Source: a virus
Virus record (IMG/VR): IMGVR_UViG_3300010885_018102
Location: 1-24,717 of that record
Direction: 5' to 3' (one strand)
DNA: 24,717 nt
The position numbers were made by a program, and so were the translations under genes. How positions within the stretch are numbered: position 1 is the first letter of the stretch; every line of letters begins with the position of its first letter. This document shows, in pieces, positions 6,314 to 12,614 of the stretch. The notes below the pieces were generated by a model, which was not told the DNA's origin, did no database searches, and saw only the letters and a list, made by a program, of their open reading frames with translations.

Positions 6314-6339
6314 CCGGACGGGTCCGGAGTTGCGATCCC
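6314..6339. repeat. Inverted repeat and 11-mer repeat after integrase
   Basis: CCGGAC (6314-6319) and GTCCGG (6322-6327) form a perfect 6-bp inverted repeat with a 2-base centre. Two bases further, 6329-6339 is an exact copy of the 11-mer GTTGCGATCCC found upstream of the integrase at 5235-5245. There is no T run, so a terminator is unlikely. It may be a protein-binding or attachment-related site. Confidence 0.35.
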
Positions 6340-6386
6340 CCGCGTCCATCCTTGCGGGTTGTGCCGGCCAAGGCCAGACTGCCGCC

Positions 6387-6566
6387 ATGCGGATCGACAC
6401 CGACGACTACGTCACGTGCACCCACGCCGCCGAGCTGGCCGGCGTGTCGAGGCAGTGGATGCGGCGGCTGGCGGAGGACGGGAAAGTGCGGGCGGTCGTG
6501 ATCGACGGCTTGCTGTTCGTGCACCGAGCCGACGCCCTCAAGTTGTCACGTGACAACGGCCGATGA
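6387..6566 (+). CDS. Excisionase-like helix-turn-helix protein (59 aa)
   Basis: The frame from ATG 6387 encodes a compact winged-HTH: YVTCTHAAELAGVSRQWMRR, then LAEDGKVRAVVIDGLLFVHR, then ADALKLSRDN. This is the HTH_17/MerR-like excisionase pattern, in which a recognition helix is followed by a two-stranded wing. Excisionases bind DNA near attP and direct the integrase towards excision. The position right behind the integrase on the same strand fits. The ribosome site is weak (CAAGG about 10 bases upstream). A 16-bp palindrome overlaps its last codons, possibly an autoregulatory site. It could also be a general small regulator. Confidence 0.7.
   Translation: MRIDTDDYVTCTHAAELAGVSRQWMRRLAEDGKVRAVVIDGLLFVHRADALKLSRDNGR
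6542..6557. promoter_or_regulatory. Operator-like palindrome 1
   Basis: GTTGTCACGTGACAAC is a perfect 16-bp palindrome that overlaps the 3' end of the excisionase-like gene. A near-identical site lies 29 bases downstream (6571-6586). Tandem identical dyads spaced by about three helical turns are typical of dimeric repressor operators. Confidence 0.55.
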
Positions 6567-6568
6567 GT

Positions 6569-6588
6569 GTGTTGTCACCTGACAACAC
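6569..6588. promoter_or_regulatory. Operator-like palindrome 2
   Basis: GTGTTGTCACCTGACAACAC has perfect 9-bp arms around a CC centre. Its core GTTGTCACCTGACAAC (6571-6586) differs from palindrome 1 in one central base. It lies 20 bases before the start codon of the 23-aa gene, where a bound protein, or an 8-bp RNA hairpin with an ACCU loop, could control that gene. There is no T run after it, so it is not a standard terminator. Confidence 0.55.
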
Positions 6589-6608
6589 CACAGCCAAGGA
6601 GGGCTACC

Positions 6609-6680
6609 ATGTCGATCACAGTCTGGCTCGAGCTGTTGCTGCTCGTCGCTCGCATCCTGTCGGCCGGCGGCGCGTTCTAG
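6609..6680 (+). CDS. 23-residue hydrophobic miniprotein
   Basis: ATG 6609 follows a strong AAGGAGGGCTACC site. The peptide begins MSITVWLELLLLVARILSA and ends GGAF before TAG. Nearly the whole chain is one hydrophobic helix, long enough to cross or lie in a membrane. Its TAG stop shares three of its four bases with the stop of the convergent gene (CTAG at 6677-6680). The consensus ribosome site, the closeness to palindrome 2 and the exact abutment to the facing gene support a real gene. Possible roles include a small toxin, a holin-like peptide or a membrane modulator; none can be shown. Confidence 0.5.
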   Translation: MSITVWLELLLLVARILSAGGAF

Positions 6681-7081
6681 GCGGCCCGCGTCCTCACCTG
6701 GAACGCCAGCCGGCGGATGCCGATCCGGTGCTCGGTGCTTGCAAACCACAGGTTCGCCACCTCGACGACGCAGGCCAGCACGATCAGGTTGACGGCCTCA
6801 CCCTGCTCCTCGGTCTCGCACCGCAGCTCGAGCACCTCGCGGACCTTGGCGGAGATGACGCCGATGGCATCTAGCGCCTCGCGGCCGGCGCCGGCCGCCT
6901 CCGCCCGCCTGGCCAGGTCCGCCATGTGGCGCTCGGGCCAGTGCACGAGCGTGGCGTCGACGATCGCGGCCACCTCGTCGGGCAGCTGCAGGGCAGGGCC
7001 GCCGACGCGGTGCCGTACCTCCGCCCGCAGCCACGTCAGGTCCATGCCGGCGACGTCGCCCACGGGAGCCTCCAGCATCAT
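6677..7081 (-). CDS. Hypothetical helical protein (134 aa)
   Basis: ATG 7081 overlaps the stop of the upstream gene (ATGA); a second ATG follows directly. The protein is almost entirely predicted helical: MDLTWLRAEVRHRVGGPALQ, then HMADLARRAEAAGAGREALD, then a CVVEVANLWFASTEHRIGIR region. It is the last gene of the leftward late transcript and its stop overlaps the stop of the rightward 23-aa gene. No domain is recognised. No transcription terminator is visible between the convergent genes. Confidence 0.7.
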   Translation of the reverse strand: MMLEAPVGDVAGMDLTWLRAEVRHRVGGPALQLPDEVAAIVDATLVHWPERHMADLARRAEAAGAGREALDAIGVISAKVREVLELRCETEEQGEAVNLIVLACVVEVANLWFASTEHRIGIRRLAFQVRTRAA

Positions 7082-7386
7082 GGCGTGGCCGGCTTGCCAT
7101 GCGTGGGCGACGCCGCAGGCATCGGCGCTCGTGGCCGCTTGCACGGACACGAGGCCGGGCACGGGCATGGCGTCCTGTGCCCGTCGCCGTGCACGATCAC
7201 GCCGGTGCCGCCGCAGTCGCTGCAGCACGTGCCGTCCGGGGGAGCCGGGTCGGGCGGCACATCGGGCGACGTGACCATGGTGGCGCGTGCCGCAGCGATC
7301 GACGCGGCTGCCCGTGCCGACTCGCGGCCGATGTCGGCCGGGTCGGCGGAGAGCCACGTGAGAAACCAGACGATCCAGCGCCACAT
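7078..7386 (-). CDS. Small membrane protein with CxxC motif (102 aa)
   Basis: The N-terminus MWRWIVWFLTWLSADPADI is a strong hydrophobic segment, possibly a membrane anchor or uncleaved signal. The middle contains CCSDCGGTGV, like one DnaJ-type zinc repeat, followed by a CPCPASCPCKRPRAP stretch with alternating cysteines and prolines. The cysteine count suggests metal binding or disulphide bonds. ATG 7386 has GAGGGTGG about seven bases upstream. The gene lies in a row of small membrane proteins downstream of the papain-like peptidase. A role in lysis or envelope interaction is possible but inferred only from position. Confidence 0.65.
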   Translation of the reverse strand: MWRWIVWFLTWLSADPADIGRESARAAASIAAARATMVTSPDVPPDPAPPDGTCCSDCGGTGVIVHGDGHRTPCPCPASCPCKRPRAPMPAASPTHGKPATP

Positions 7387-7389
7387 GTG

Positions 7390-7641
7390 TCACCACCCTC
7401 GTCCGTGATCGACCGCAACGTATCCGTCGGAACCAATGTGCGAGCGGATCTCGGCGTGCTGTGCCGGCGGCTCCTCGACGAACACGGCCACCCACAGGAG
7501 GCTCTTGGCGGCCTTGGCGATCCACCGCAGCACCGGGCGGTCCTCGAGCGGCCTGGGCTCGCGGGACGCACCGGAGCCGGCGTACCAGCCGACGGCCACG
7601 GCGATCACGACCATGGCCACGAGTCTGTTGCGGTCTGTCAT
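7390..7641 (-). CDS. Small single-pass membrane protein (83 aa)
   Basis: The ATG at 7641 overlaps the stop of the peptidase gene (ATGA). The N-terminus has a clear transmembrane stretch (LVAMVVIAVAVGWYAGSGAS, about residues 6-25), followed by a basic and then a second moderately hydrophobic segment (AKSLLWVAVFVEEPP). The tail is hydrophilic. The size and layout would suit a spanin-like or holin-accessory protein, but no family signature is seen. Translational coupling with the cysteine peptidase suggests a shared task. Confidence 0.7.
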   Translation of the reverse strand: MTDRNRLVAMVVIAVAVGWYAGSGASREPRPLEDRPVLRWIAKAAKSLLWVAVFVEEPPAQHAEIRSHIGSDGYVAVDHGRGW

Positions 7642-8702
7642 TTGTCTTCCTGCGGTGGAGGCTGGAACCAGTCGCCGTTGTCGATCTGTCGGTACGCGAA
7701 GCCGTCGACGCTGCCGATCGCGTAGGAGTCACCTTGTGCCAGGATTCGTTCGATGGCCGACTTCTCTGCCCAGAACGTGCCGTCTGGCTGGTCCGGTGGG
7801 AATTTCCCACCGCCCACGTAGTTGCCCCATGAGTTGCACACAAGGCCGCCCGTGCGGTTGCCGAACCGCACGCCGATCACGCACATCTGGTGCATCCACG
7901 TGCCAGACGCGGCACAGAAGCCGTCGGCATCGCGGTTGCCGCTGTTGAAACCAACGGACGACGCGATCGTGACCGGGTAGCCCGAGGTCACCGCTGCTAC
8001 CAGCTCGTCCCATGTCTTGACCGCCACGACGTGCCGGCACGGATGCCGCTTGGCACGCGCGTCGAGCTTGCCGTCGTCGCCCTGGCCGCCGCAGCCGTAT
8101 GCGCCCCACGCCTTGGCGCGGGCCTTGTCGTACGTCCGCAGGTCGTGCCCCAGCACGTCCTCGCGGTACACGACGCCCCAGTCACGCAGCCAGCGTGCCG
8201 CTCCCCAGCCGGTGGCACCGTCGCTCCACCCGCCGACCGGCGACCGCCCGGAGCCGTCGCGGCCGCGCGCCTCGACCCGGGCACCGCCGTATATCGCTTC
8301 GCTGGCCGGCATCTTGGGCGGCTCGGCCAGCTTACCGGTCGCCCAGTCCACGGCCTCGGCGCAGTAGACGGCGTGCATCGCGCCCCACGACACGCAATCG
8401 CCGATGCCCTGGCGGCCTACGACGAACGGCGTGCCGTACCGGGCGCGGTGCGCTCGGTCCATCTGCCGGTACAAAAACGTGTCGACCGGCACGGCCTGAC
8501 GCATGGCGTCGGCGCCGGCCTGGGCGAAGTAGGGCTCGGGCAGCTCCTCGAGGAACCGGGCGACGCCCTCGGGGTCTGGCACATAGCCGGTCAGGATCGC
8601 CGGCTGGCGCACCTCGCTGGCCGCCCACCAGAAGGAGAGCACGAGCCATGCGGTCAGTGCCGCGGCCGCCGCGAGACGCCACGGGTGCTTGCGAGATGTC
8701 AC
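7638..8702 (-). CDS. Membrane-anchored papain-like (C1-type) cysteine peptidase (354 aa)
   Basis: GTG 8702 is the start, with GGAGG seven bases upstream and GTGA overlap with the preceding gene. Residues 9-28 form a hydrophobic signal anchor, so the bulk is likely outside the cytoplasm or in the virion. Papain-fold residues are visible: oxyanion Gln98 and catalytic Cys103 in GRQGIGDCVSWG, catalytic His271 in TWMHQMCVIGV and Asn290 in VCNSWGNY. This order and spacing fit the C1 family, which cuts peptide bonds in proteins. It sits among holin-like and membrane proteins and no other lytic enzyme is recognised, so a role in breaking a protein-rich envelope at lysis or entry is plausible. Maturation of virion proteins is another option. 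Confidence 0.85.
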   Translation of the reverse strand: MTSRKHPWRLAAAAALTAWLVLSFWWAASEVRQPAILTGYVPDPEGVARFLEELPEPYFAQAGADAMRQAVPVDTFLYRQMDRAHRARYGTPFVVGRQGIGDCVSWGAMHAVYCAEAVDWATGKLAEPPKMPASEAIYGGARVEARGRDGSGRSPVGGWSDGATGWGAARWLRDWGVVYREDVLGHDLRTYDKARAKAWGAYGCGGQGDDGKLDARAKRHPCRHVVAVKTWDELVAAVTSGYPVTIASSVGFNSGNRDADGFCAASGTWMHQMCVIGVRFGNRTGGLVCNSWGNYVGGGKFPPDQPDGTFWAEKSAIERILAQGDSYAIGSVDGFAYRQIDNGDWFQPPPQEDK

Positions 8703-9238
8703 CTGGCGGCCTCCGCGGCCCGGGCGACCTCACGGTAGGCCGACACCCACTTGGCCTTGGCCTCGGGCGTCAGCGGCCCTCCTGCGGTGCCTGCGAAGGT
8801 GTTGAGGTGATCCTCGATCGCCTGACGGGCGACTGGATGCTTGGACCCAAGCGACTCGCCACGGCACAGGAGGACTCGGCTGCGGACCCGCAGCTCGTCG
8901 AACGCCACGCCGGTGCGGATCAACGGCTCGGGCTGGGTGGCGTCCCACTCGATCTCGTTGGCCAGCTCGGTGCACAGGGCGGCGACGAGCGCCGCGTCCC
9001 GGGCGGCGTCCGGGCCGACGAACTTGCCGCGGAGGCTGAAGGCAGCGTCCGGGGCAGGGGCCGGCGCCGGCGTCGCCGGCGAGCTGGCGACGTACGACCA
9101 GGCTGCAGCCGCGATCAGCGCGGCTGCGGCCAGGTGGCGGCTGTCGAGCTGCGGCCACCGCCACTCGTGGTAGTGCGCCTGAATCCACGGCCAGGCGAGC
9201 GCCACCGCGGCCACGGCGACGAGCAGGAGCGGCATCAT
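8699..9238 (-). CDS. Membrane protein with two N-terminal helices (179 aa)
   Basis: ATG 9238 overlaps the stop of the holin-like gene (ATGA). The first segment MMPLLLVAVAAVALAWPWI and a second at about residues 38-50 (LAAAALIAAAAWSYVASS) are membrane helices, separated by a short charged loop. A proline/alanine linker (ATPAPAPAPD) leads to a soluble domain with a conserved-looking FVGPDAARDAALVAALCTEL and, near the end, HPVARQAIEDHLNTF. The soluble part may lie in the periplasm-like space. This two-helix-plus-domain layout next to a holin-like and a peptidase gene suggests a lysis accessory, but nothing proves it. Confidence 0.7.
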   Translation of the reverse strand: MMPLLLVAVAAVALAWPWIQAHYHEWRWPQLDSRHLAAAALIAAAAWSYVASSPATPAPAPAPDAAFSLRGKFVGPDAARDAALVAALCTELANEIEWDATQPEPLIRTGVAFDELRVRSRVLLCRGESLGSKHPVARQAIEDHLNTFAGTAGGPLTPEAKAKWVSAYREVARAAEAAR

Positions 9239-9609
9239 TCAGCGGCCCTCGTGAGCGGCAGGACGATCTCGATGGCACCGCTGGCGATCGCCAGCACGAG
9301 CGCCCGGATGGCGGGTCGGGCGAGGATCCAGACCGGCCAGACGACGACCGGGACTGCCTTGTCCGCGAGCTGGTCGAAGAGCGCGGCCACGGCCTCGAGC
9401 ACGAGCGCCTTTTTCTCGGAGCCGCTCATGCCGAGCACGGCGTCGAGGGTCTCGACCGACAGCCGCAGAAGTGCGATCAGCAGCTCGCCAAACTCCGCCC
9501 ACGTAATGCCGCCTGCGGCTTTGGCCTTGGCGACCTCGAGGAACGCGGCGACCTGTGCCAGCAGCGTGGCCTCGCCTCCTGCCGCCATCACCGGTGCGTC
9601 GGAGATCAT
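9235..9609 (-). CDS. Holin-like hydrophobic protein (124 aa)
   Basis: ATG 9609 has GGAGTAAAGG upstream and overlaps the preceding stop. The sequence is rich in long hydrophobic or amphipathic helices: ATLLAQVAAFLEVAKAKAAG, LLIALLRLSVETLDAVLGM, and a C-terminal AVPVVVWPVWILARPAIRAL region followed by VLAIASGAIEIVLPL. Size and helix pattern are compatible with a holin that opens the inner membrane at lysis, and its neighbours are a membrane protein and a peptidase. No specific holin family is recognised, and a membrane-associated structural role cannot be excluded. Confidence 0.5.
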   Translation of the reverse strand: MISDAPVMAAGGEATLLAQVAAFLEVAKAKAAGGITWAEFGELLIALLRLSVETLDAVLGMSGSEKKALVLEAVAALFDQLADKAVPVVVWPVWILARPAIRALVLAIASGAIEIVLPLTRAAE

Positions 9610-10070
9610 GCCTTTACTCCAGCGAGGACGATCTCGTACGTGGCGGACGCCGATCCGCCTTCGATGACGATGTTGCCGGCGTTAAACCACTTGTTGGTGG
9701 GCGCTGTGCCGGCGGTCCACAAAAACACCGCACCGGGCGGCAGCCCGTAGTTAGCGCCGGCGATGTCGTAGGTCAGCGTGACCGTCGCCGACTGGTTGCG
9801 GACGTAGATCAGCTTGACGCTCGCCAGATTGAGCGTGCCGGCCGTCCCGAAGACCGACAGCGGCAGCGCCGTCGTGTTAATCGTGTCGGTGGCCGAGATG
9901 CCGACGGTGCGCACGTCCCGCCAGTAGCCGTTGACCTGGCCGGCGCCGGTGCCGTCGGCGAGCGACAGCGCCTGTAGCACCGACGCGGAGTCGGTGACGG
10001 TCGTCAGCGTCAGGTCGTCGACCCATGACGCCGCGAGCCGCAACTGCCCGGTGATCGTGAGCGTAGGCAT
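9606..10070 (-). CDS. Beta-rich phage structural protein, paralog of next gene (154 aa)
   Basis: ATG 10070 shares TGATG with the upstream stop. The protein begins MPTLTITGQLRLAASW and is mostly short strands: VKLIYVRNQSATVTLTYDIA, then WFNAGNIVIEGGSASATYEI. The order of motifs (an ADGTG turn, a repeated R-x-V/I-x-I strand, a strand with VRN, then a final hydrophobic strand) runs parallel to that of the 167-aa neighbour, so the two look like diverged duplicates. Such small jelly-roll proteins often decorate phage heads, tails or fibres. The position among late genes supports a virion role. Family unknown. Confidence 0.6.
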   Translation of the reverse strand: MPTLTITGQLRLAASWVDDLTLTTVTDSASVLQALSLADGTGAGQVNGYWRDVRTVGISATDTINTTALPLSVFGTAGTLNLASVKLIYVRNQSATVTLTYDIAGANYGLPPGAVFLWTAGTAPTNKWFNAGNIVIEGGSASATYEIVLAGVKA

Positions 10071-10573
10071 CAGGTGGGCGCCACCGAGGTGCCGACGAGC
10101 CAGAGCGAGTAGCTCACGGCGGCGGCGTTGGGGTTGGCGATGTAGAGCAGCTGGTTGGACGAAGTGACCGGCCAGGCGTTGATGTGGTTGATCGTGAACC
10201 ACTCGGAGCCGGGACCGATCTCGACGGCATATGCCACGGTTGGCCGGCCCGGGTCGCAGCCGACGCGAATCTTGCGACCGCTGGTCGTCTCGTTGTTGAC
10301 CACGCGGACCAGCCGTAGCTGACGGAAGTCGTAGGCGACCGTCACGCCGAGCGTGGTCTGCGTGATCGCTCGGACGTCGATCTGCTCGAGCGTGTTGGCG
10401 GCAATCGTGCGGTTCGCTGCGTAGACCAGGTCCGCCTGCCGGCTGCCGCTGCCGTCAGTGATCGCGTACGTGTTCTGGTCGGTCTGCGCCGACACGGTCG
10501 TGCCGATGTCCTGGTCGACCGTGCGGTCCCAGATCATCACGGTCCGCATCGTCGCGGTCAGTGTGTCAGCCAT
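10070..10573 (-). CDS. Beta-rich phage structural protein (167 aa)
   Basis: The protein begins MADTLTATMRTVMIWDRTVD. It contains a DGSGSRQADLVYAANRTIAA segment, a YDFRQLRLVRVVNNET strand pair and a C-terminal SNQLLYIANPNAAAVSYSLW strand pair, a pattern common in small phage tail or decoration proteins. It overlaps the upstream gene by 8 bases and shares TGATG with the downstream gene. The ribosome site is weak (GGGGC), so coupling may matter. It looks like a distant duplicate of the 154-aa protein. Its exact place in the virion is not known. Confidence 0.65.
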   Translation of the reverse strand: MADTLTATMRTVMIWDRTVDQDIGTTVSAQTDQNTYAITDGSGSRQADLVYAANRTIAANTLEQIDVRAITQTTLGVTVAYDFRQLRLVRVVNNETTSGRKIRVGCDPGRPTVAYAVEIGPGSEWFTINHINAWPVTSSNQLLYIANPNAAAVSYSLWLVGTSVAPT

Positions 10574-10811
10574 CGAAAAGCCCCATCTCGATGGCCTGAC
10601 GGGCGACCGACGGCTTGACGCCCAGCCGAAACGCGGCCAAGGCGATGTCCTCAGGTGACAATCGGGGCGGCTTCTTGCTGGTCAGCTTTCCCCACGTCTG
10701 CTGCGTCGGCGTGTAGACCGCGGCCAGCGACACAGCGTCGGACGGAGACGGGATCGCCTCGCGCTGGCCGCTGCGGTGCCGGTAGTGGGCGATCACGCTG
10801 CCGTCCTCCAT
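10566..10811 (-). CDS. Small protein with C-terminal HTH-like end (81 aa)
   Basis: ATG 10811 is the first usable start after the upstream gene's stop; no clear ribosome site precedes it, so the start is uncertain. The sequence begins MEDGSVIAHYRHRSGQREA and ends with a helical PEDIALAAFRLGVKPSVARQ then AIEMGLFDG, which resembles a small helix-turn-helix. The same VARQAIE string also occurs in the 179-aa membrane protein, with a 14-base identical DNA core. No function is recognised. The conserved C-terminal helices and frame overlap with the next gene support that it is coding. Confidence 0.5.
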   Translation of the reverse strand: MEDGSVIAHYRHRSGQREAIPSPSDAVSLAAVYTPTQQTWGKLTSKKPPRLSPEDIALAAFRLGVKPSVARQAIEMGLFDG

Positions 10812-10851
10812 GCCGTCACGGTACGGCAGGACGGCGGTCGGTCGGCAGGGG

Positions 10852-11418
10852 TTATGGACGCTCGGACTCGCGGTACAGCACCAGGGCGATGATGCTGTAG
10901 GCCGCCATGTCGAGCAGCGTGTCAGGGATGCCGTCGAACTCGACCTTCCCACGGCGAAAGTAGGCCCGCAGGCGGTGCATCTTGTCGGCCAGCCGGATGA
11001 CGCAGCCGGCCCACGCCGGCACGTTCACGTAGTCGGCGCTCGTGCGAATGTTCGACAGCGCGTCCTCGTCGACGCCGTAGTCGAGTGTCTTGCGCAGGTG
11101 CAGCTCACGCAGCTCGTCGAGCACGGCGAGGAACTCGGCCGAGCCAGGCCGCAGCGACGACTCCCGTGCCAGCCGTGCCGGCTTGGCGTCCTCGACTGTC
11201 TGCTTCCAGCCGGCGGCCGCCGCACGCAGCTCGGCCTCGCCACGCAGGATGTAGTCGACCGGGATCGTACGGCCGCCGTCGCAGCACGGCGTCGGGTCCG
11301 ATAGCACACTAGCCGCAGCGGCCTGCGCCGGCGGACAGCCCGCCAGGGATGCTGCCATGCCCTCGTGTCGTGCCGTCACGGCCGCCCGCAGGGCAGCGTT
11401 GTCATCGTCCAGTGTCAC
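10852..11418 (-). CDS. MazG-like / DUF1599-type helical protein (188 aa)
   Basis: GTG 11418 starts the frame: AGGAGG lies just upstream and it overlaps the phosphoesterase stop by 4 bases. The C-terminal half (residues about 95-182) has the pattern of nucleotide-modification-associated proteins of the DUF1599/Nmad1 type: H107..K110..DYG (113-115), NIR (123-125), R142..DK (145-146)..RL, then D166TLLD170..Y174. These acidic, histidine and lysine positions resemble the all-alpha NTP pyrophosphatase (MazG) fold. The likely job is hydrolysing or handling (modified) nucleoside triphosphates. The N-terminal half has a CCDGGRTIPV segment and is not recognised. The adjacent metallophosphoesterase could act in the same pathway. 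Confidence 0.65.
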   Translation of the reverse strand: MTLDDDNAALRAAVTARHEGMAASLAGCPPAQAAAASVLSDPTPCCDGGRTIPVDYILRGEAELRAAAAGWKQTVEDAKPARLARESSLRPGSAEFLAVLDELRELHLRKTLDYGVDEDALSNIRTSADYVNVPAWAGCVIRLADKMHRLRAYFRRGKVEFDGIPDTLLDMAAYSIIALVLYRESERP

Positions 11419-12614
11419 CGTGGTCCTCCTGGTGGTGGTCCCGATACGTGCATGCTCGACAGCCCGCCGCCGCGCTCGTACACAAACAACTCCATCGCCT
11501 GCCTGTTGCCCACGAAGCCCTGCTGTGCGTGCCACTCGTCAGGCGGACACAGGGCAGGGGCCACCCGCACGAGCACGCCGTCGATCGTCTCGATCGGCCG
11601 ACTCCACTCGGCGGATTGCTGGTGGTAGTGCCCGGTGTGGATCTCCCGGTAGGGGCACTGGCTCCACAATTCCGCCGCCTCAAGCGCCATGAGCTGCGGC
11701 AGCCGCTTTTTGGCCCGGTGGCCGTGGCAGAAGCCGAGCAGGTTGCCGGCGTGGTGCAGGTACTTGCGGGGCGTGAACGTGTCCTCGATCCGCACCCGGC
11801 GGTCCTTGCGGAAGCGCTCCTGCAGGATCCGCAGCCACGCCCATGTCAGCGTCTCGTCGTGGTTGCCGTGCACCGTGAGCGTGTCGGTCGGGGCGATGTC
11901 GCCGGCCAGGTCCACGACACGCAGCAGCTCGTCGGTGCCGACCTCGATCATCTTCTGGAGCCGGCCGTCCCGCTCAAGCGGCGTGCCGCTCGTCGTGGTG
12001 CCGCTCGGCGTGTCGTAGTGGTACACGTCGCCGAGCGTGGCCACTGTCAGCCGGCTCGGCCGCATGGATGCGGCGATTGACAGCAGCTCCTGAGACGCCT
12101 CACGGATGAGCGTGGCCGCGATGCCGACGTCGTAGTCCTGCTGGCCGGTCGTGCGAGCCCACGCGTACTTGCCGAAATGCGGGTCGGCTATCACGAGCAC
12201 CGCCCAGCGGTCGCCCTTGACGACCTTGGCCTTCGGCCGGGTCGGCCGCACGATGTCGCGGCTGGCCGCTGCGATCATCGCCTCGACGACCTCACGCACG
12301 CCCGGGCCGGCGCGCGGCTTCAGCCGCACAAAAACGCGAAACAGCTCGGTCACCACCGGCTGGCCGGTCGACCGGTCGACAGACATGCCTTCCCACTTCG
12401 TGGCCTCGGACGCCGCGACCTCGTACCTGGTCATGTCGGCCTCGATGTGCCGCAGGAGGTCCTCGACCGTGCGGATCGTGCGCGAGACGCTGCGGGCCTC
12501 GACGGTGTCGCCGTCGGTGCGTTGCGTGATCTGCTCGGTGTCCTTGCCCGGCGGCACGTCGGCTGCCGCCTCGGCCAGGACGGCGTCGGCTAGTGGCTTC
12601 GTCGTCCGATCCAC
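11415..12614 (-). CDS. Calcineurin-like metallophosphoesterase (399 aa)
   Basis: GTG 12614 is the start, with AAGGAG a few bases upstream; the longer frame up to 12779 reads through another gene. All motifs of the family appear in order: D144-x-H146 (IADPHFG), GD at 195-196 (TLGDVYHY), GNHD at 250-253, H297-G-H299 (FCHGHR) and GHYH at 328-331. These bind two metal ions and hydrolyse phosphodiesters. The first 130 residues lack the motifs and include a helical VEDLLRHIEADMTRYEVAAS part. Phage members of the family may process DNA ends, nucleic acids or signalling nucleotides. The substrate cannot be told from the sequence. It is coupled to the MazG-like gene. Confidence 0.85.
   Translation of the reverse strand: MDRTTKPLADAVLAEAAADVPPGKDTEQITQRTDGDTVEARSVSRTIRTVEDLLRHIEADMTRYEVAASEATKWEGMSVDRSTGQPVVTELFRVFVRLKPRAGPGVREVVEAMIAAASRDIVRPTRPKAKVVKGDRWAVLVIADPHFGKYAWARTTGQQDYDVGIAATLIREASQELLSIAASMRPSRLTVATLGDVYHYDTPSGTTTSGTPLERDGRLQKMIEVGTDELLRVVDLAGDIAPTDTLTVHGNHDETLTWAWLRILQERFRKDRRVRIEDTFTPRKYLHHAGNLLGFCHGHRAKKRLPQLMALEAAELWSQCPYREIHTGHYHQQSAEWSRPIETIDGVLVRVAPALCPPDEWHAQQGFVGNRQAMELFVYERGGGLSSMHVSGPPPGGPR

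Noticed and set aside
6569-6588. Intrinsic terminator at the second palindrome
   Set aside because: No T run on either side, and a twin copy lies within a coding end; an operator is more likely.
7078-7386. DnaJ-type chaperone because of CCSDCGGTG
   Set aside because: There is only one CxxCxG unit and no J domain; the protein is short with a membrane helix.
8099-9667. 522-aa rightward open frame
   Set aside because: Arginine- and proline-rich shadow of the peptidase, membrane-protein and holin-like genes on the other strand; no ribosome site or domain.
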